In this document: piece after piece, positions 55,471 through 64,000 of the stretch
Numbering within the stretch: position 1 is the first letter of the stretch
Layout of the letters: each line of letters starts with the position of its first letter
Source of the DNA: Skermanella mucosa
GTDB taxonomy: Bacteria > Pseudomonadota > Alphaproteobacteria > Azospirillales > Azospirillaceae
DNA length: 64,000 nt
Direction of reading: 5' to 3'
NCBI RefSeq assembly: GCF_016765655.2
Contig: NZ_CP086106.1
Location: forward strand, 1,052,501-1,116,500
The notes under the pieces: model-generated
The model's input: the letters and a program-made list of their open reading frames with translations, nothing else
Database searches by the model: none
Told to the model about the DNA's origin: nothing
Translations under genes and position numbers: made by a program

Positions 55471-56139
55471 TCAGAAGTCCAGGTCGGCGTAATGGGCTGG
55501 AGGCGGATTGCCGGGCAGGCTGTCGGACAGCAGCGGCCGGAAGCTGCGGCGCGACTTGATCCGCGAATACCACAGGCGGGCCTCCGGATGGTCGTCCCAC
55601 GGCACGTCGCCCAGGTAATCGACCGCGGACAGGTGGGCGCCGGCGGCGATGTCCGCCAGGCTGAAACTGTCGCCGGCCAGCCAGTTCCGCCGCTCCGCCA
55701 GATAGGCTATGTAGTCGAGATGGTAGTGGATGTTCTGCAGCCCGGCGCGGATCGCCGGCGCGTGGGGATAGCCCCAGCCGAGATAGCGCTTGATCAGCTT
55801 CTCGCCGACCAGGTTCTCGGTCACCTCGTTGTTGAACTTGCCGTCGAACCAGGAGGCCAGCCGGCGGGTTTCCGCCCGTTCGGCCGGCGTGGTCCCGATC
55901 AGCGGCTTGTCCGGATAGAATTCGTCGAGGTACTCGCAGATGGCGCCGTGGTCCGCCAGCGCCGTCCCGTCTTCCTCGACCAGCACGGGGACGTCGCCCG
56001 CCGGGTTCATCGCCAGGAACTCGGGACGGCGGTCAGATATCTTCTCGACCTGCAGTTCGAAGTCGAGCCCCTTCTCGCCCAGCGCGATACGCACTTTGCG
56101 TGAGGACGGTGAGAGCCAGAAGTGATAAAGGGTTCGCAT
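55471..56139 (-). CDS. glutathione S-transferase family protein
   Basis: A 222-residue GST-fold protein with the thioredoxin-like N-terminal half (about 1-80), including the SPSSRKVRIALGEKG active-site segment and the DVPVLVEEDGTALADHGAICEYL substrate-binding segment, and an all-helical C-terminal half with SFSLADIAAG. The Ser of LSPSSRK is the probable catalytic residue. Substrate unknown. Confidence 0.88.
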   Translation of the reverse strand: MRTLYHFWLSPSSRKVRIALGEKGLDFELQVEKISDRRPEFLAMNPAGDVPVLVEEDGTALADHGAICEYLDEFYPDKPLIGTTPAERAETRRLASWFDGKFNNEVTENLVGEKLIKRYLGWGYPHAPAIRAGLQNIHYHLDYIAYLAERRNWLAGDSFSLADIAAGAHLSAVDYLGDVPWDDHPEARLWYSRIKSRRSFRPLLSDSLPGNPPPAHYADLDF

Positions 56140-56211
56140 GGGTCGGGCACCATAACGCAAGCGTTCCGCCAAACATAGGGGCCGGTTGGCGGCATATGCC
56201 CATTGGAGACA

Positions 56212-59127
56212 TCAGGTGGCGGCGATCAGGCGCGGGTGGATTACCCGAAAGGCCGGCAGGCGTATGGTCACGGTGGTTCCGACTCCCGGCTGGCTCTGCA
56301 ATTCGAGCGTGCCGCCGTGCAGGTTGACCAGCGAGCGGGTGATGGGCAGGCCGAGGCCGGTCCCCGATTCGCCGGCCATGTAGGCGTTCCGGGTCTGGCC
56401 GAACGGCTCCAGCACCTTTTCCATCTGGTCGGCGGCGATGCCGATGCCGGTGTCGCGTACCGTCATGACGATGTCGCCGCTCTGTTCCTCGCGGCCGGTC
56501 ACCTCGATCTCGCCGCCGCGTTCGGTGAACTTGACCGCGTTGGTCAGCAGGTTGATCAGGATCTGCTTCAGCGCCCGCTCGTCGCCCATGACCGGCGGCA
56601 GTCGGTCGATCGCGGTCTTCAGGGTCAGGTCCTTGCGCAGCGCCCGCTCCCGGACCAGCCGGATCACCGGGTCGATGATCCGGGTCAGGTCGACATGCTC
56701 CTCTTCCAGCTCGTACCGTCCGGCCTCGATCTTGGACAGGTCGAGGATGTCGTTGATCAGGCTCAGCAGGTGGCGGGCGCTGTCCAGGACGTTGCGGTTG
56801 TACTCGGTATAGCGGGGCGACCCGAGCGGTCCGAAATACTCCTGGTCCATGATTTCCGAGAAGCCCAGGATCGCGTTCAGCGGGGTGCGCAGCTCGTGGC
56901 TCATGTGGGCCAGGAATTCCGATTTGGCCCGGCTGGCGGCCTCGGCCAATCCCCTCGTCTCCTCCGCCTCGCGCCGCGCCTGGTCGAGCTTCCGGGCCAG
57001 CACCGACAGGTCGGCCGCCTGGCGTTCCAGCCGGTCGCGCGCCTGGAAGATCTCCTGCTCGCGGCGCTTCTGCTCGCTGATGTCCAGCAGCACGCCGACC
57101 GACATGCGGTGGCCGTCGGCGACATACTCGTCGACCGCCAGGTAGGCCGGGAAGGTGCGTCCGTCGCGGGTGCGCGCCGTGACCTCCCGGGCGACCCCCA
57201 GGATCGGCTGGGTTCCGGTGGCGGAGGGGAGCGGCGGGATCAGCGTGTCGATCGTCAGCCCCTTGGCCTCGGCGGCCCTGTAGCCGAACAGATGCTCCGC
57301 GGCCGGGTTGAAGAGCTGGATCCTGCCATGCTCGTCATGGACCAGGATGCCGGTCACGGCCACGTCCAGGACGGCGCGCAGCCGTGCCTTGCTGTCCGCC
57401 AGGGCGCGCTCGTTCTCGCGCAGTTCCGTGACATCCTGGATGATGCCGAAAAGCCTCGTCGTCTGCTCGCCCTTGGACTGTTCCCCGCCGGCCCGGCTCC
57501 GGGTGAATTCCTCGCGGACATGCCGCTCGGTGCCGTCGGGACGGATGATCCGGTACTCGCGCGTGCAGTCCGGCCCGTCCGCAAGGTCCGCGTCGTTGAG
57601 GCGCGACCGGTCCTCCGGGTGGATCGACGAGCGCCAGCTCTCCAGGGTCGGCGGCAAATCCGGGTCGCGTCCCCAGATCTCGTAAAGGGTGTCGGACCAG
57701 ACCACGCCGCCGGTCCCGAGATCGATCGTCCACCAGCCGATCCCGGCGATCCGCTGGGCCTGGCGGAGGCGGCGCTCGCTCTCGCGCAGCCTCTCCTCCT
57801 GCCGCTCGCGGTCGGTGACGTCGTTGGCCGCCACCATGAGGAAAAGCTGCCCAGACGCATCGGAGAAGCCGCCGACCGTGATCAGGACGCGGCGGATGCG
57901 TCCGTCGGAGTGACGCAGTTTCAGGATCTGCGGCGGCAGCTGGTCGCCGGGATGCCCGAACCGCAGCAGGTCTTGGGCCCGGTTGCGTTCGTCGGGGGGG
58001 AATACCTCGATGAAGGGGCGCTGCACCAGCTGCCGCTCGGGAATGCCGCACAGCGTTCCGTAGGCGGCGTTGGCGCGGACCACCCTGCCGTCGGCATCGA
58101 CCATGCAGAAGCCGGTTCCCGCCGCGTCGTAGGTCGCCGACAGCAGGCCGTGGGCGAGCACCTGCCGGCGGTACTGCCCCAGCATCACGACCACGACCGT
58201 CGTGAACCCCGTGAGGACGATGCCGGTGATCAGCGCGTTCTGGACCAGGTCGCGGGTCCAGTCCGCCAGGACGTCGGTCTTCGCCAGTCCGACCGCGACG
58301 AACAGCGGCAAAGTCCCGACGCGCTGGTACGCCAGGATCCGATCCATCTCGTCGAAGCAGCATTTGACGTCGACCGATGCGGGCGTCTGGGGCTGCGATT
58401 GCCGGATCGTGTCCAGCAGCGACTTGTCGGGCAGCTTCCGGCCGATCAGGTTCTCCCGGAACGGGTGGGAGGTGATGATGGTCCCGTCCTCGTGCATCAG
58501 GAACAGGATGCCGTGGGAACCCGCCGCCATCGAATCGAAGAAGCGGCGCGAGATGTCCGGCTTGACCGCCGCCGCCGCCACGCCGGCGAAGGCGCCGTCG
58601 CGCGGCCGGCTGATCCGGCGGCTCATCGAGAAATAAAGGTCGGTCCCGCCGCCGTCCATGGACGGGGCGCCGACGAACAGGCTGGGTCCGGAGGTGTCCT
58701 TGTGGGCCTGGAAGAAATCGTTCCGGGAGCTGTCCATCGGCTCGACCAGATAGCGGCGGGAGTGGATGCGGACGGTCCCGTTCGGATCGATGATCAGCAT
58801 GTGCCGGATCTGCGCCAACTCGCTGCCGATGCTGCTGGCCTCCAGCGTCGCCAGATAGTCCCAGTCGCTCCACGAATCGCCCAGGCGGGTGATGTCCAGC
58901 TCGCTGAAATGCTCGACCGCGCTGCGCAACGCGATGTCGTTGATCTCGAACATGCGCAAGGTGTGCTCCGTCGCGAGATTGGCCAGCGCGCGCGACTTCT
59001 CGGCGGCCTGCATCAACGCGTCGGACCGGGTCGTCCACTCGTTGTAGCCCAGCATCGCTACCACCACGATGAGCAGGAGCGCATAGATCCTCAGGAAGAT
59101 GGTCGGCGTTACACGCTGTTGGGTCAC
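56212..59127 (-). CDS. membrane sensor histidine kinase with Cache and three PAS domains
   Basis: A 971-residue orphan sensor kinase. Two membrane segments (about 10-28 and 290-315) enclose an extracytoplasmic Cache-type sensor. Three PAS domains follow (about 325-445, 455-585 and 590-710), then HisKA with the phosphorylated His in SHELRTPLNAILGF (about residue 740) and the ATP-binding domain with DTGIGIAADQMEKVLEPFGQ and GTGLGLPITRSLV. It starts with GTG at 59127. No response regulator gene is adjacent, so its target is unknown. Confidence 0.92.
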   Translation of the reverse strand: MTQQRVTPTIFLRIYALLLIVVVAMLGYNEWTTRSDALMQAAEKSRALANLATEHTLRMFEINDIALRSAVEHFSELDITRLGDSWSDWDYLATLEASSIGSELAQIRHMLIIDPNGTVRIHSRRYLVEPMDSSRNDFFQAHKDTSGPSLFVGAPSMDGGGTDLYFSMSRRISRPRDGAFAGVAAAAVKPDISRRFFDSMAAGSHGILFLMHEDGTIITSHPFRENLIGRKLPDKSLLDTIRQSQPQTPASVDVKCCFDEMDRILAYQRVGTLPLFVAVGLAKTDVLADWTRDLVQNALITGIVLTGFTTVVVVMLGQYRRQVLAHGLLSATYDAAGTGFCMVDADGRVVRANAAYGTLCGIPERQLVQRPFIEVFPPDERNRAQDLLRFGHPGDQLPPQILKLRHSDGRIRRVLITVGGFSDASGQLFLMVAANDVTDRERQEERLRESERRLRQAQRIAGIGWWTIDLGTGGVVWSDTLYEIWGRDPDLPPTLESWRSSIHPEDRSRLNDADLADGPDCTREYRIIRPDGTERHVREEFTRSRAGGEQSKGEQTTRLFGIIQDVTELRENERALADSKARLRAVLDVAVTGILVHDEHGRIQLFNPAAEHLFGYRAAEAKGLTIDTLIPPLPSATGTQPILGVAREVTARTRDGRTFPAYLAVDEYVADGHRMSVGVLLDISEQKRREQEIFQARDRLERQAADLSVLARKLDQARREAEETRGLAEAASRAKSEFLAHMSHELRTPLNAILGFSEIMDQEYFGPLGSPRYTEYNRNVLDSARHLLSLINDILDLSKIEAGRYELEEEHVDLTRIIDPVIRLVRERALRKDLTLKTAIDRLPPVMGDERALKQILINLLTNAVKFTERGGEIEVTGREEQSGDIVMTVRDTGIGIAADQMEKVLEPFGQTRNAYMAGESGTGLGLPITRSLVNLHGGTLELQSQPGVGTTVTIRLPAFRVIHPRLIAAT

Positions 59128-59242
59128 GGGAATTCCAGGATTGGAGTCGCCGATACGGTGACCTTTCCGGTCATCTGACCCGGTTCATAACACAAATGGA
59201 TTAGTGTATGCCACGCAATAGGATTGCGACCTAATAGTAGGG

Positions 59243-59683
59243 TTATTTTTGATAGAGAATATAGGGCTCATCGGTCGAAACGGTTGCCGAAGCCACGATC
59301 CACCCGTTGCGTTCGTAGAAGGCCCGGGCGCCCTGGTTGGACGCGAGGCATTTCAGTCGGGCTGGGCGGAACAGGTGGGAGCAGGCGCGCTCCAGCAGGA
59401 CGGTCCCGACGCCCCGGTGCTGCCAGCGGGGATCGACGAACAGGTTGTGGACGAAATTGTCGGGCCGGTAGATCGAGGCGAATCCGACGACGACTCCGTC
59501 GATCTCCGCGACCCAGACTTCCTCGTCCTCGATCGCCCGATGATAATCCTCCAGCACGAAGGACCCTGCCGGCTGCCAGTGGAAGGCTGACCGGCGCGAA
59601 GCCAGGAAGATCTCGGCGCAACGCTGTCCGTCCATCCCGTTGGCCAGTCGGACGGCGATTTCCGTTCCCGCACACTCAGGCAT
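59243..59683 (-). CDS. GNAT-family N-acetyltransferase
   Basis: A 146-residue acetyltransferase with the acetyl-CoA-binding motif A (WQHRGVGTVLLERA) and the YERNGW motif B. The substrate cannot be deduced. It lies between the sensor kinase and gltB on the same strand, with a hairpin just upstream. Confidence 0.82.
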   Translation of the reverse strand: MPECAGTEIAVRLANGMDGQRCAEIFLASRRSAFHWQPAGSFVLEDYHRAIEDEEVWVAEIDGVVVGFASIYRPDNFVHNLFVDPRWQHRGVGTVLLERACSHLFRPARLKCLASNQGARAFYERNGWIVASATVSTDEPYILYQK

Positions 59684-59710
59684 GACGGTGGCCCCCCGCG
59701 TGTCCGCCCC

Positions 59711-59734
59711 TCCCGGACGAAAAACAGTCCGGGA
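59711..59734 (-). terminator. hairpin upstream of the GNAT gene
   Basis: A perfect 8-base inverted repeat TCCCGGAC / GTCCGGGA with an 8-base loop, 28 bases before the acetyltransferase start. It lies downstream of gltB on the minus strand and may end its transcript. Confidence 0.45.
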
Positions 59735-59781
59735 AGCGGTTTATTCGCGGTAACCTTAGCCAACGCGTCGAGCGGGCGATA

Positions 59782-59838
59782 GGCCGGCCCCGCCGGGCCG
59801 GCCCTCATGCGACATATAGCGCCGGGATGCCCCGGCGC
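59782..59838 (-). terminator. two hairpins after gltB
   Basis: Two perfect inverted repeats: GCGCCGGG/CCCGGCGC with a 4-base loop (59819-59838), six bases after the gltB stop, and GGCCGGCCC/GGGCCGGCC with a 4-base loop (59782-59803). They lack T-runs but are well placed to end or protect the gltB message. Confidence 0.5.
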
Positions 59839-59844
59839 GGTCGA

Positions 59845-62800
59845 TCAGTCGGCCGCCTGGGGGGCTCGCACCGGCACGTCCAGCCGGTGGACCATCTCCT
59901 TGGGCACGACCTGCCAGAAATTATCGCGCACCAGATGCCAGTCGTTGAGCAGGCGCTCGGCGAACTTGCTCTGGGTCTCGGCGACATGCTCGGCGATCAG
60001 GTCGCGCAGCAGCGCCTCGTAGTGGGGCACCTCGATCCGCTGGAAGATCACGCTCTCCTCGTTGACCTTGCGGGAGAAGCTGCCGTCCTCGTCGTAGATG
60101 AAGGCCATGCCCCCGGTCATGCCGGCCGCGAAGTTCTCGCCGACGCTGCCCAGGATCACCGCGATGCCGCCGGTCATGTACTCGCAGCCGTTGGAGCCGC
60201 AGCCTTCCACCACCACCTTGGCGCCCGAGTTCCGGACGGCGAAGCGCTCGCCGGCCTGGCCCGCGGCGAACAGCTTGCCCGCCGTGGCGCCGTACAGCAC
60301 CGTGTTGCCGATGATGGTGTTCTCGTTGGTCTTCAGCGGGCTGCTCGTGGTCGGCCGGACGGTGATGGTGCCGCCCGACAGTCCCTTGCCGACATAGTCG
60401 TTGCTGTCGCCCAGCACCTCCAGCTTCATGCCCTGCACCGCGAAGGCGCCGAGCGACTGGCCGCACGAGCCGCGCAGGCGGACCGTGACGTGGCCGGGCT
60501 GGAGCCCGGTCATGCCGAACTTGCGCGTGATCATGGCCGACAGCCGGGTGCCGATGGCCCGGTGCGTGTTCCGCACATTGTAGGCCAGCTGCATCTTCTC
60601 GCCCTCCTCGAACAGCGGGCGGGCGTCGGCGATCATGCGGGCGTCCAGCGTGTCCGGCACCTCGTTGCGGCCCTGCATGGTGCAGTAGCGCGCGCTGTCG
60701 CCCGGATCGGCCTGGGCCAGCAGCGGGTTGAGGTCCAGATCGTCCAGGTGGGCGCCGCCGCGGCTGACCTGGTGCAGCAGGTCGGTCCGGCCGATCACCT
60801 CGTTCAGGGTGCGGAAACCCAGCTGCGCCAGGATCTCGCGGACTTCCTCCGCCAGGAAGCTGAACAGGTTGACGACGCGCTCCGGCGTGCCGACGAACTT
60901 CTTGCGCAGTTCCTCGTCCTGCACGCAGACCCCGACCGGGCAGGTGTTGCTGTGGCACTGCCGGACCATGATGCAGCCCATGGCGATCAGGCTGGCGGTG
61001 CCGACGCCGTACTCCTCGGCGCCCAGCATCGCGGCGATCACGATGTCGCGGCCGGTCTTCAGGCCGCCGTCGGTGCGCAGCCGGACCCGGTGGCGCAGCC
61101 GGTTCAGGGTCAGGACCTGGTGGACCTCGCTAAGGCCCATCTCCCATGGCACGCCGGCATACTTGATCGAGGTCTGCGGGCTGGCGCCGGTGCCCCCGAC
61201 ATGGCCGGAGACCAGGATCACGTCGGCGTTGGCCTTCGCCACCCCGGCCGCGATGGTGCCGATGCCCGACCGGGACACCAGCTTGACGCAGACCTTGGCG
61301 TCCGGGTTGATCTGCTTCAGGTCGTAGATGAGCTGCGCCAGATCCTCGATCGAGTAGATGTCGTGGTGCGGCGGCGGGCTGATCAGCATGACGCCGGGGG
61401 TCGAGTGGCGCAGCTTCGCGATCATCTCGGTCACCTTGAAGCCGGGCAGCTGCCCGCCCTCGCCGGGCTTGGCGCCCTGGGCCACCTTGATCTCGATCTC
61501 GCGGCACTGGTTGAGGTATTCGGCGGTGACGCCGAACCGGCCCGACGCGATCTGCTTGATCGCCGAGTTCCAGTTGTCGCCGTTCTTGTCCGGCTTGAAC
61601 CGCGCGGGGTCCTCGCCGCCCTCGCCGCTGTCGGACTTGGCGCCGATGCGGTTCATCGCGACGTTCAGGGTGCCGTGCGCCTCCGGCGACAGGGCGCCCA
61701 GCGACATGCCCGGCGTGATGAAGCGCTTGCGCAGCGCCGTGATGCTCTCAACCTCGTCGACCGAGATGGCCTCGCGGGTCGAGCGGAAGTCCAGCAGGTC
61801 GCGCAGCTGGATCGGCGGCCGCTTGTTGGTCGCCTCCGTGTACTTCTTGAAGGTCGCGTAGCTGTCGGTCGCGACCGCCTGCTGAAGCATGTGGATCAAT
61901 CCTGCTTCCCAGGCGTGCCGTTCGCCGTTGCGGCGATACTTGTAGAAGCCGCCGATCGGCAGGGCGATGACGTCCTCGGAATAGGCGATCGCGTGCTGCT
62001 CAAGGACCTTCTTCTGGATGCCGGCGAGGCCGATGCCCGAGATGCGGCTGACCATGCCGGGGAAATGCTCGGCGACCAGCGCGCGGCTGAGGCCGACCGC
62101 CTCGAAGTTGCAGCCGCCGCGGTACGAGCTGATGATCGAGATGCCCATCTTGGACATGATCTTCAGCAGGCCCTCGTCGATCGCCTTCTTGAAGCGGTAC
62201 AGGCACTGCTCCAGCGTCATGTCGCCGAACAGGCCGCGGCGATGCCGGTCGGCGATCGCCTCCTGGGACAGGTAGGCGTTGACCGTCGTGCCGCCGACGC
62301 CGATCAGCACGGCGAAGTAATGTACGTCCATGCATTCGGACGTCCGTACGTTCAGCGACGTGAAGGTGCGGAGCTGCTGGCGTACGAGGTGGGTGTGCAC
62401 CGCGCCGGTCGCCAGGATCATCGGCATCGGCGCGCGGGTGGCGCTGACCTGCTCGTCGGACAGGATGACGTGGGTGGCGCCGCCGCGCACCGCGTCCTCC
62501 GACTCCTGCCGGATGCGGCGCAGCGCGTCGCGCAGCGCGTTGGGGCCGCCGGCGACGTCGAAGGTGCAGTCGATCTCCGCCGAGGTCTCGCCCATGTACT
62601 CGCGCATGGCGCGGAACTCGGCGGTCGTCAGCACGGGGCTTTCGAGCTGGAGCAGGCTGCACTGGGTCGCATCCTCCTCCAGTATGTTGCCCAGGTTGCC
62701 CAGCCGCGTGCGCAGGCTCATCACCCGGCGTTCCCGCAGGCTGTCGATCGGCGGGTTGGTGACCTGGCTGAAGTTCTGCCGGAAGAAGTGGTGAAGGCCC

Positions 62801-64000
62801 CGGTACTTGTCAGACAGCACCGCCATCGGGCTGTCGTCGCCCATGGAGCCGATCGCTTCCTTGGCCTCGTCCACCATCGGGTGGAGGACGGTTTCCAGGT
62901 CCTCCATGGTGATGCCGACCGCGAGCTGGCGGCGGCGCAGCTCGTCCTTGGCCAGCACGGCGGATTCCGCCGGGGCCGCCTTCACCAGGCTGTCCAGCTC
63001 GGTGATGTTGCCGACCCACTTGTCGTAGGGATGCTGGGAGGCGAGGTGGTCCTTGATCTCCCGGTCGTGGTACAGCTTGCCCTCGGCCAGGTCGACCGCG
63101 ATCATCTGCCCCGGCCCGAGCCGGCCCTTCTCGACGACGGTGCTCTCGTCGACCTTGACCATGCCGGTCTCGGAGCCGGCGATCAGCAGGCCGTCGCTGG
63201 TGATCGTATAGCGCATGGGCCGCAGGCCGTTGCGGTCCATGCCGCCGACCGCCCAGCGGCCGTCGGTCATGGCGAGCGCCGCCGGCCCGTCCCACGGCTC
63301 CATCACGGCGTTGATGTAGCCGTAGAGCGCGCGGTGAGGTGCGGGCATGCTGTCGCCGGCGGCCAGGGCTTCCGGGATCAGCATGGTCTTGGTCATCGGC
63401 GCGGAGCGGCCGGCGCGGGCGACCACCTCGAACACGGCGTCCAGCGCGCCGCTGTCCGACGAGCCGATCGGGATCACCGGCTTCAGGTCGTTGACGTAAG
63501 GTCCGAAACGCTCATGGTCCATGCGCGTCTCGTGCGCCTTCATCCAGTTCACGTTGCCCTTCAGCGTGTTGATCTCGCCGTTGTGGGCGAGCATGCGGAA
63601 CGGCTGGGCCAGCGGCCAGGTCGGGAACGTGTTGGTCGAGTAGCGCTGGTGGTAGATCGCCACGTTGGAGACGAAGCGCTCGTCCAGCAGGTCGGGATAG
63701 AAGGAGGTCAGCTGTTCCGCCAGGAACATGCCCTTGTAGACGATCGAGCGGGCCGACAGCGTGCAGATATAGAAGTCGTTGATCTGCTCGGCCCGCACGG
63801 CGGCCTCGATCCGGCGGCGGATGATATAGAGTTCCAGCTCGAACCGGTCGTCGGTCTCGCCCTTGGCGTTGCCGATGATGATCTGCTCGATCTCGGGCCG
63901 GGTCGCGTTGGCCTTCTCGCCGATGATGTCGACGTTCACCGGCACCTGGCGCCAGCCATAGATATAGTAGCCGAAATTCAGGATCTCGGTCTCGACGATG
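59845..64000 (-). CDS. gltB: glutamate synthase (NADPH) large subunit, N terminus cut by window
   Basis: GltB makes glutamate from glutamine and 2-oxoglutarate with GltD. The frame stays open to the right edge, so the start and part of the N-terminal glutaminase domain (with its Cys) are outside. Seen here: the end of the glutaminase domain, the central domain, the FMN-binding domain with GEGGEDPARF and GQLPGFKVTEMIA, the iron-sulfur motif CIMVRQCHSNTCPVGVC (Cys ligands), and the C-terminal beta-helix domain with RGSCGQSLGAFAVQG. Confidence 0.96.
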   Translation of the reverse strand, partial: IVETEILNFGYYIYGWRQVPVNVDIIGEKANATRPEIEQIIIGNAKGETDDRFELELYIIRRRIEAAVRAEQINDFYICTLSARSIVYKGMFLAEQLTSFYPDLLDERFVSNVAIYHQRYSTNTFPTWPLAQPFRMLAHNGEINTLKGNVNWMKAHETRMDHERFGPYVNDLKPVIPIGSSDSGALDAVFEVVARAGRSAPMTKTMLIPEALAAGDSMPAPHRALYGYINAVMEPWDGPAALAMTDGRWAVGGMDRNGLRPMRYTITSDGLLIAGSETGMVKVDESTVVEKGRLGPGQMIAVDLAEGKLYHDREIKDHLASQHPYDKWVGNITELDSLVKAAPAESAVLAKDELRRRQLAVGITMEDLETVLHPMVDEAKEAIGSMGDDSPMAVLSDKYRGLHHFFRQNFSQVTNPPIDSLRERRVMSLRTRLGNLGNILEEDATQCSLLQLESPVLTTAEFRAMREYMGETSAEIDCTFDVAGGPNALRDALRRIRQESEDAVRGGATHVILSDEQVSATRAPMPMILATGAVHTHLVRQQLRTFTSLNVRTSECMDVHYFAVLIGVGGTTVNAYLSQEAIADRHRRGLFGDMTLEQCLYRFKKAIDEGLLKIMSKMGISIISSYRGGCNFEAVGLSRALVAEHFPGMVSRISGIGLAGIQKKVLEQHAIAYSEDVIALPIGGFYKYRRNGERHAWEAGLIHMLQQAVATDSYATFKKYTEATNKRPPIQLRDLLDFRSTREAISVDEVESITALRKRFITPGMSLGALSPEAHGTLNVAMNRIGAKSDSGEGGEDPARFKPDKNGDNWNSAIKQIASGRFGVTAEYLNQCREIEIKVAQGAKPGEGGQLPGFKVTEMIAKLRHSTPGVMLISPPPHHDIYSIEDLAQLIYDLKQINPDAKVCVKLVSRSGIGTIAAGVAKANADVILVSGHVGGTGASPQTSIKYAGVPWEMGLSEVHQVLTLNRLRHRVRLRTDGGLKTGRDIVIAAMLGAEEYGVGTASLIAMGCIMVRQCHSNTCPVGVCVQDEELRKKFVGTPERVVNLFSFLAEEVREILAQLGFRTLNEVIGRTDLLHQVSRGGAHLDDLDLNPLLAQADPGDSARYCTMQGRNEVPDTLDARMIADARPLFEEGEKMQLAYNVRNTHRAIGTRLSAMITRKFGMTGLQPGHVTVRLRGSCGQSLGAFAVQGMKLEVLGDSNDYVGKGLSGGTITVRPTTSSPLKTNENTIIGNTVLYGATAGKLFAAGQAGERFAVRNSGAKVVVEGCGSNGCEYMTGGIAVILGSVGENFAAGMTGGMAFIYDEDGSFSRKVNEESVIFQRIEVPHYEALLRDLIAEHVAETQSKFAERLLNDWHLVRDNFWQVVPKEMVHRLDVPVRAPQAAD

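Overview
The window is high-GC bacterial chromosome. Family content and gene order point to an alphaproteobacterium of the Rhodospirillales (Azospirillum/Skermanella-like): trpB-trpA-accD-folC linkage, Hsp20 with a DUF1150 partner, murA with a DUF2948 neighbour, and an rRNA operon ending 5S-tRNA-fMet. This placement is inferred from gene order and codon composition, not from a search.

Layout. 1-1450: the 3' end of an rRNA operon (23S tail, 5S, tRNA-fMet, terminator) and a convergent tRNA-Thr. 1613-5904: dapB, a lipoprotein lytic transglycosylase, a small conserved protein, murA and a DUF2948 gene. 6130-8536: a wecB-wecC pair for UDP-ManNAcA. 8708-10869: two flavin oxidoreductases. 11078-11960: a degraded stretch with a broken small gene. 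11961-12849: DUF1150 and Hsp20. 13064-17781: trpB-trpA-accD-folC. 17798-17895: a palindromic REP-like element. 17996-19777: an OmpA-like protein and tandem DUF4399 genes. 19764-25456 (minus): a caspase/formylglycine-enzyme-like fusion, a DUF4384 protein and a CHASE2 nucleotide cyclase. 25820-29310: three small secreted or wall-facing proteins and an ABC exporter. 29283-31107: a small membrane protein and a TPR-methyltransferase. 31135-35659: an ECF sigma/anti-sigma locus with PRC-barrel proteins, tiny membrane peptides and outward-facing look-alike promoters. 35858-39340: tRNA-Val, a DUF3108 protein and a cyanide-insensitive-type bd oxidase. 39517-42428: gph, glmU and a HEPN/MNT pair with unusual motif losses. 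42594-48612: gabD, a DUF4167 protein, an OmpA lipoprotein, stand-alone MnmC2 and a DUF2478-DUF364 fusion. 48726-50027: a manganese catalase whose ribosome binding site lies in a perfect hairpin, and a small gene. 50211-55414: an RND efflux pump with adaptor and a SIMPL-like protein. 55471-59683: a GST, a large orphan sensor kinase and a GNAT acetyltransferase. 59845-64000: gltB, cut by the window end.

Most of the window is housekeeping (cell wall, tryptophan, fatty acid and folate synthesis, glutamate synthesis, respiration) with envelope-stress modules between. The parts most worth a second look are (i) the ECF locus, where a GGAAC-N17-CGTC element precedes both the sigma gene and a divergent transcript carrying a 28-residue membrane peptide; (ii) the caspase-FGE / DUF4384 / CHASE2-cyclase gene set; (iii) the HEPN/MNT pair in which both the nucleotidyltransferase motif and the target tyrosine appear to be lost; and (iv) the hairpin over the manganese catalase ribosome binding site.
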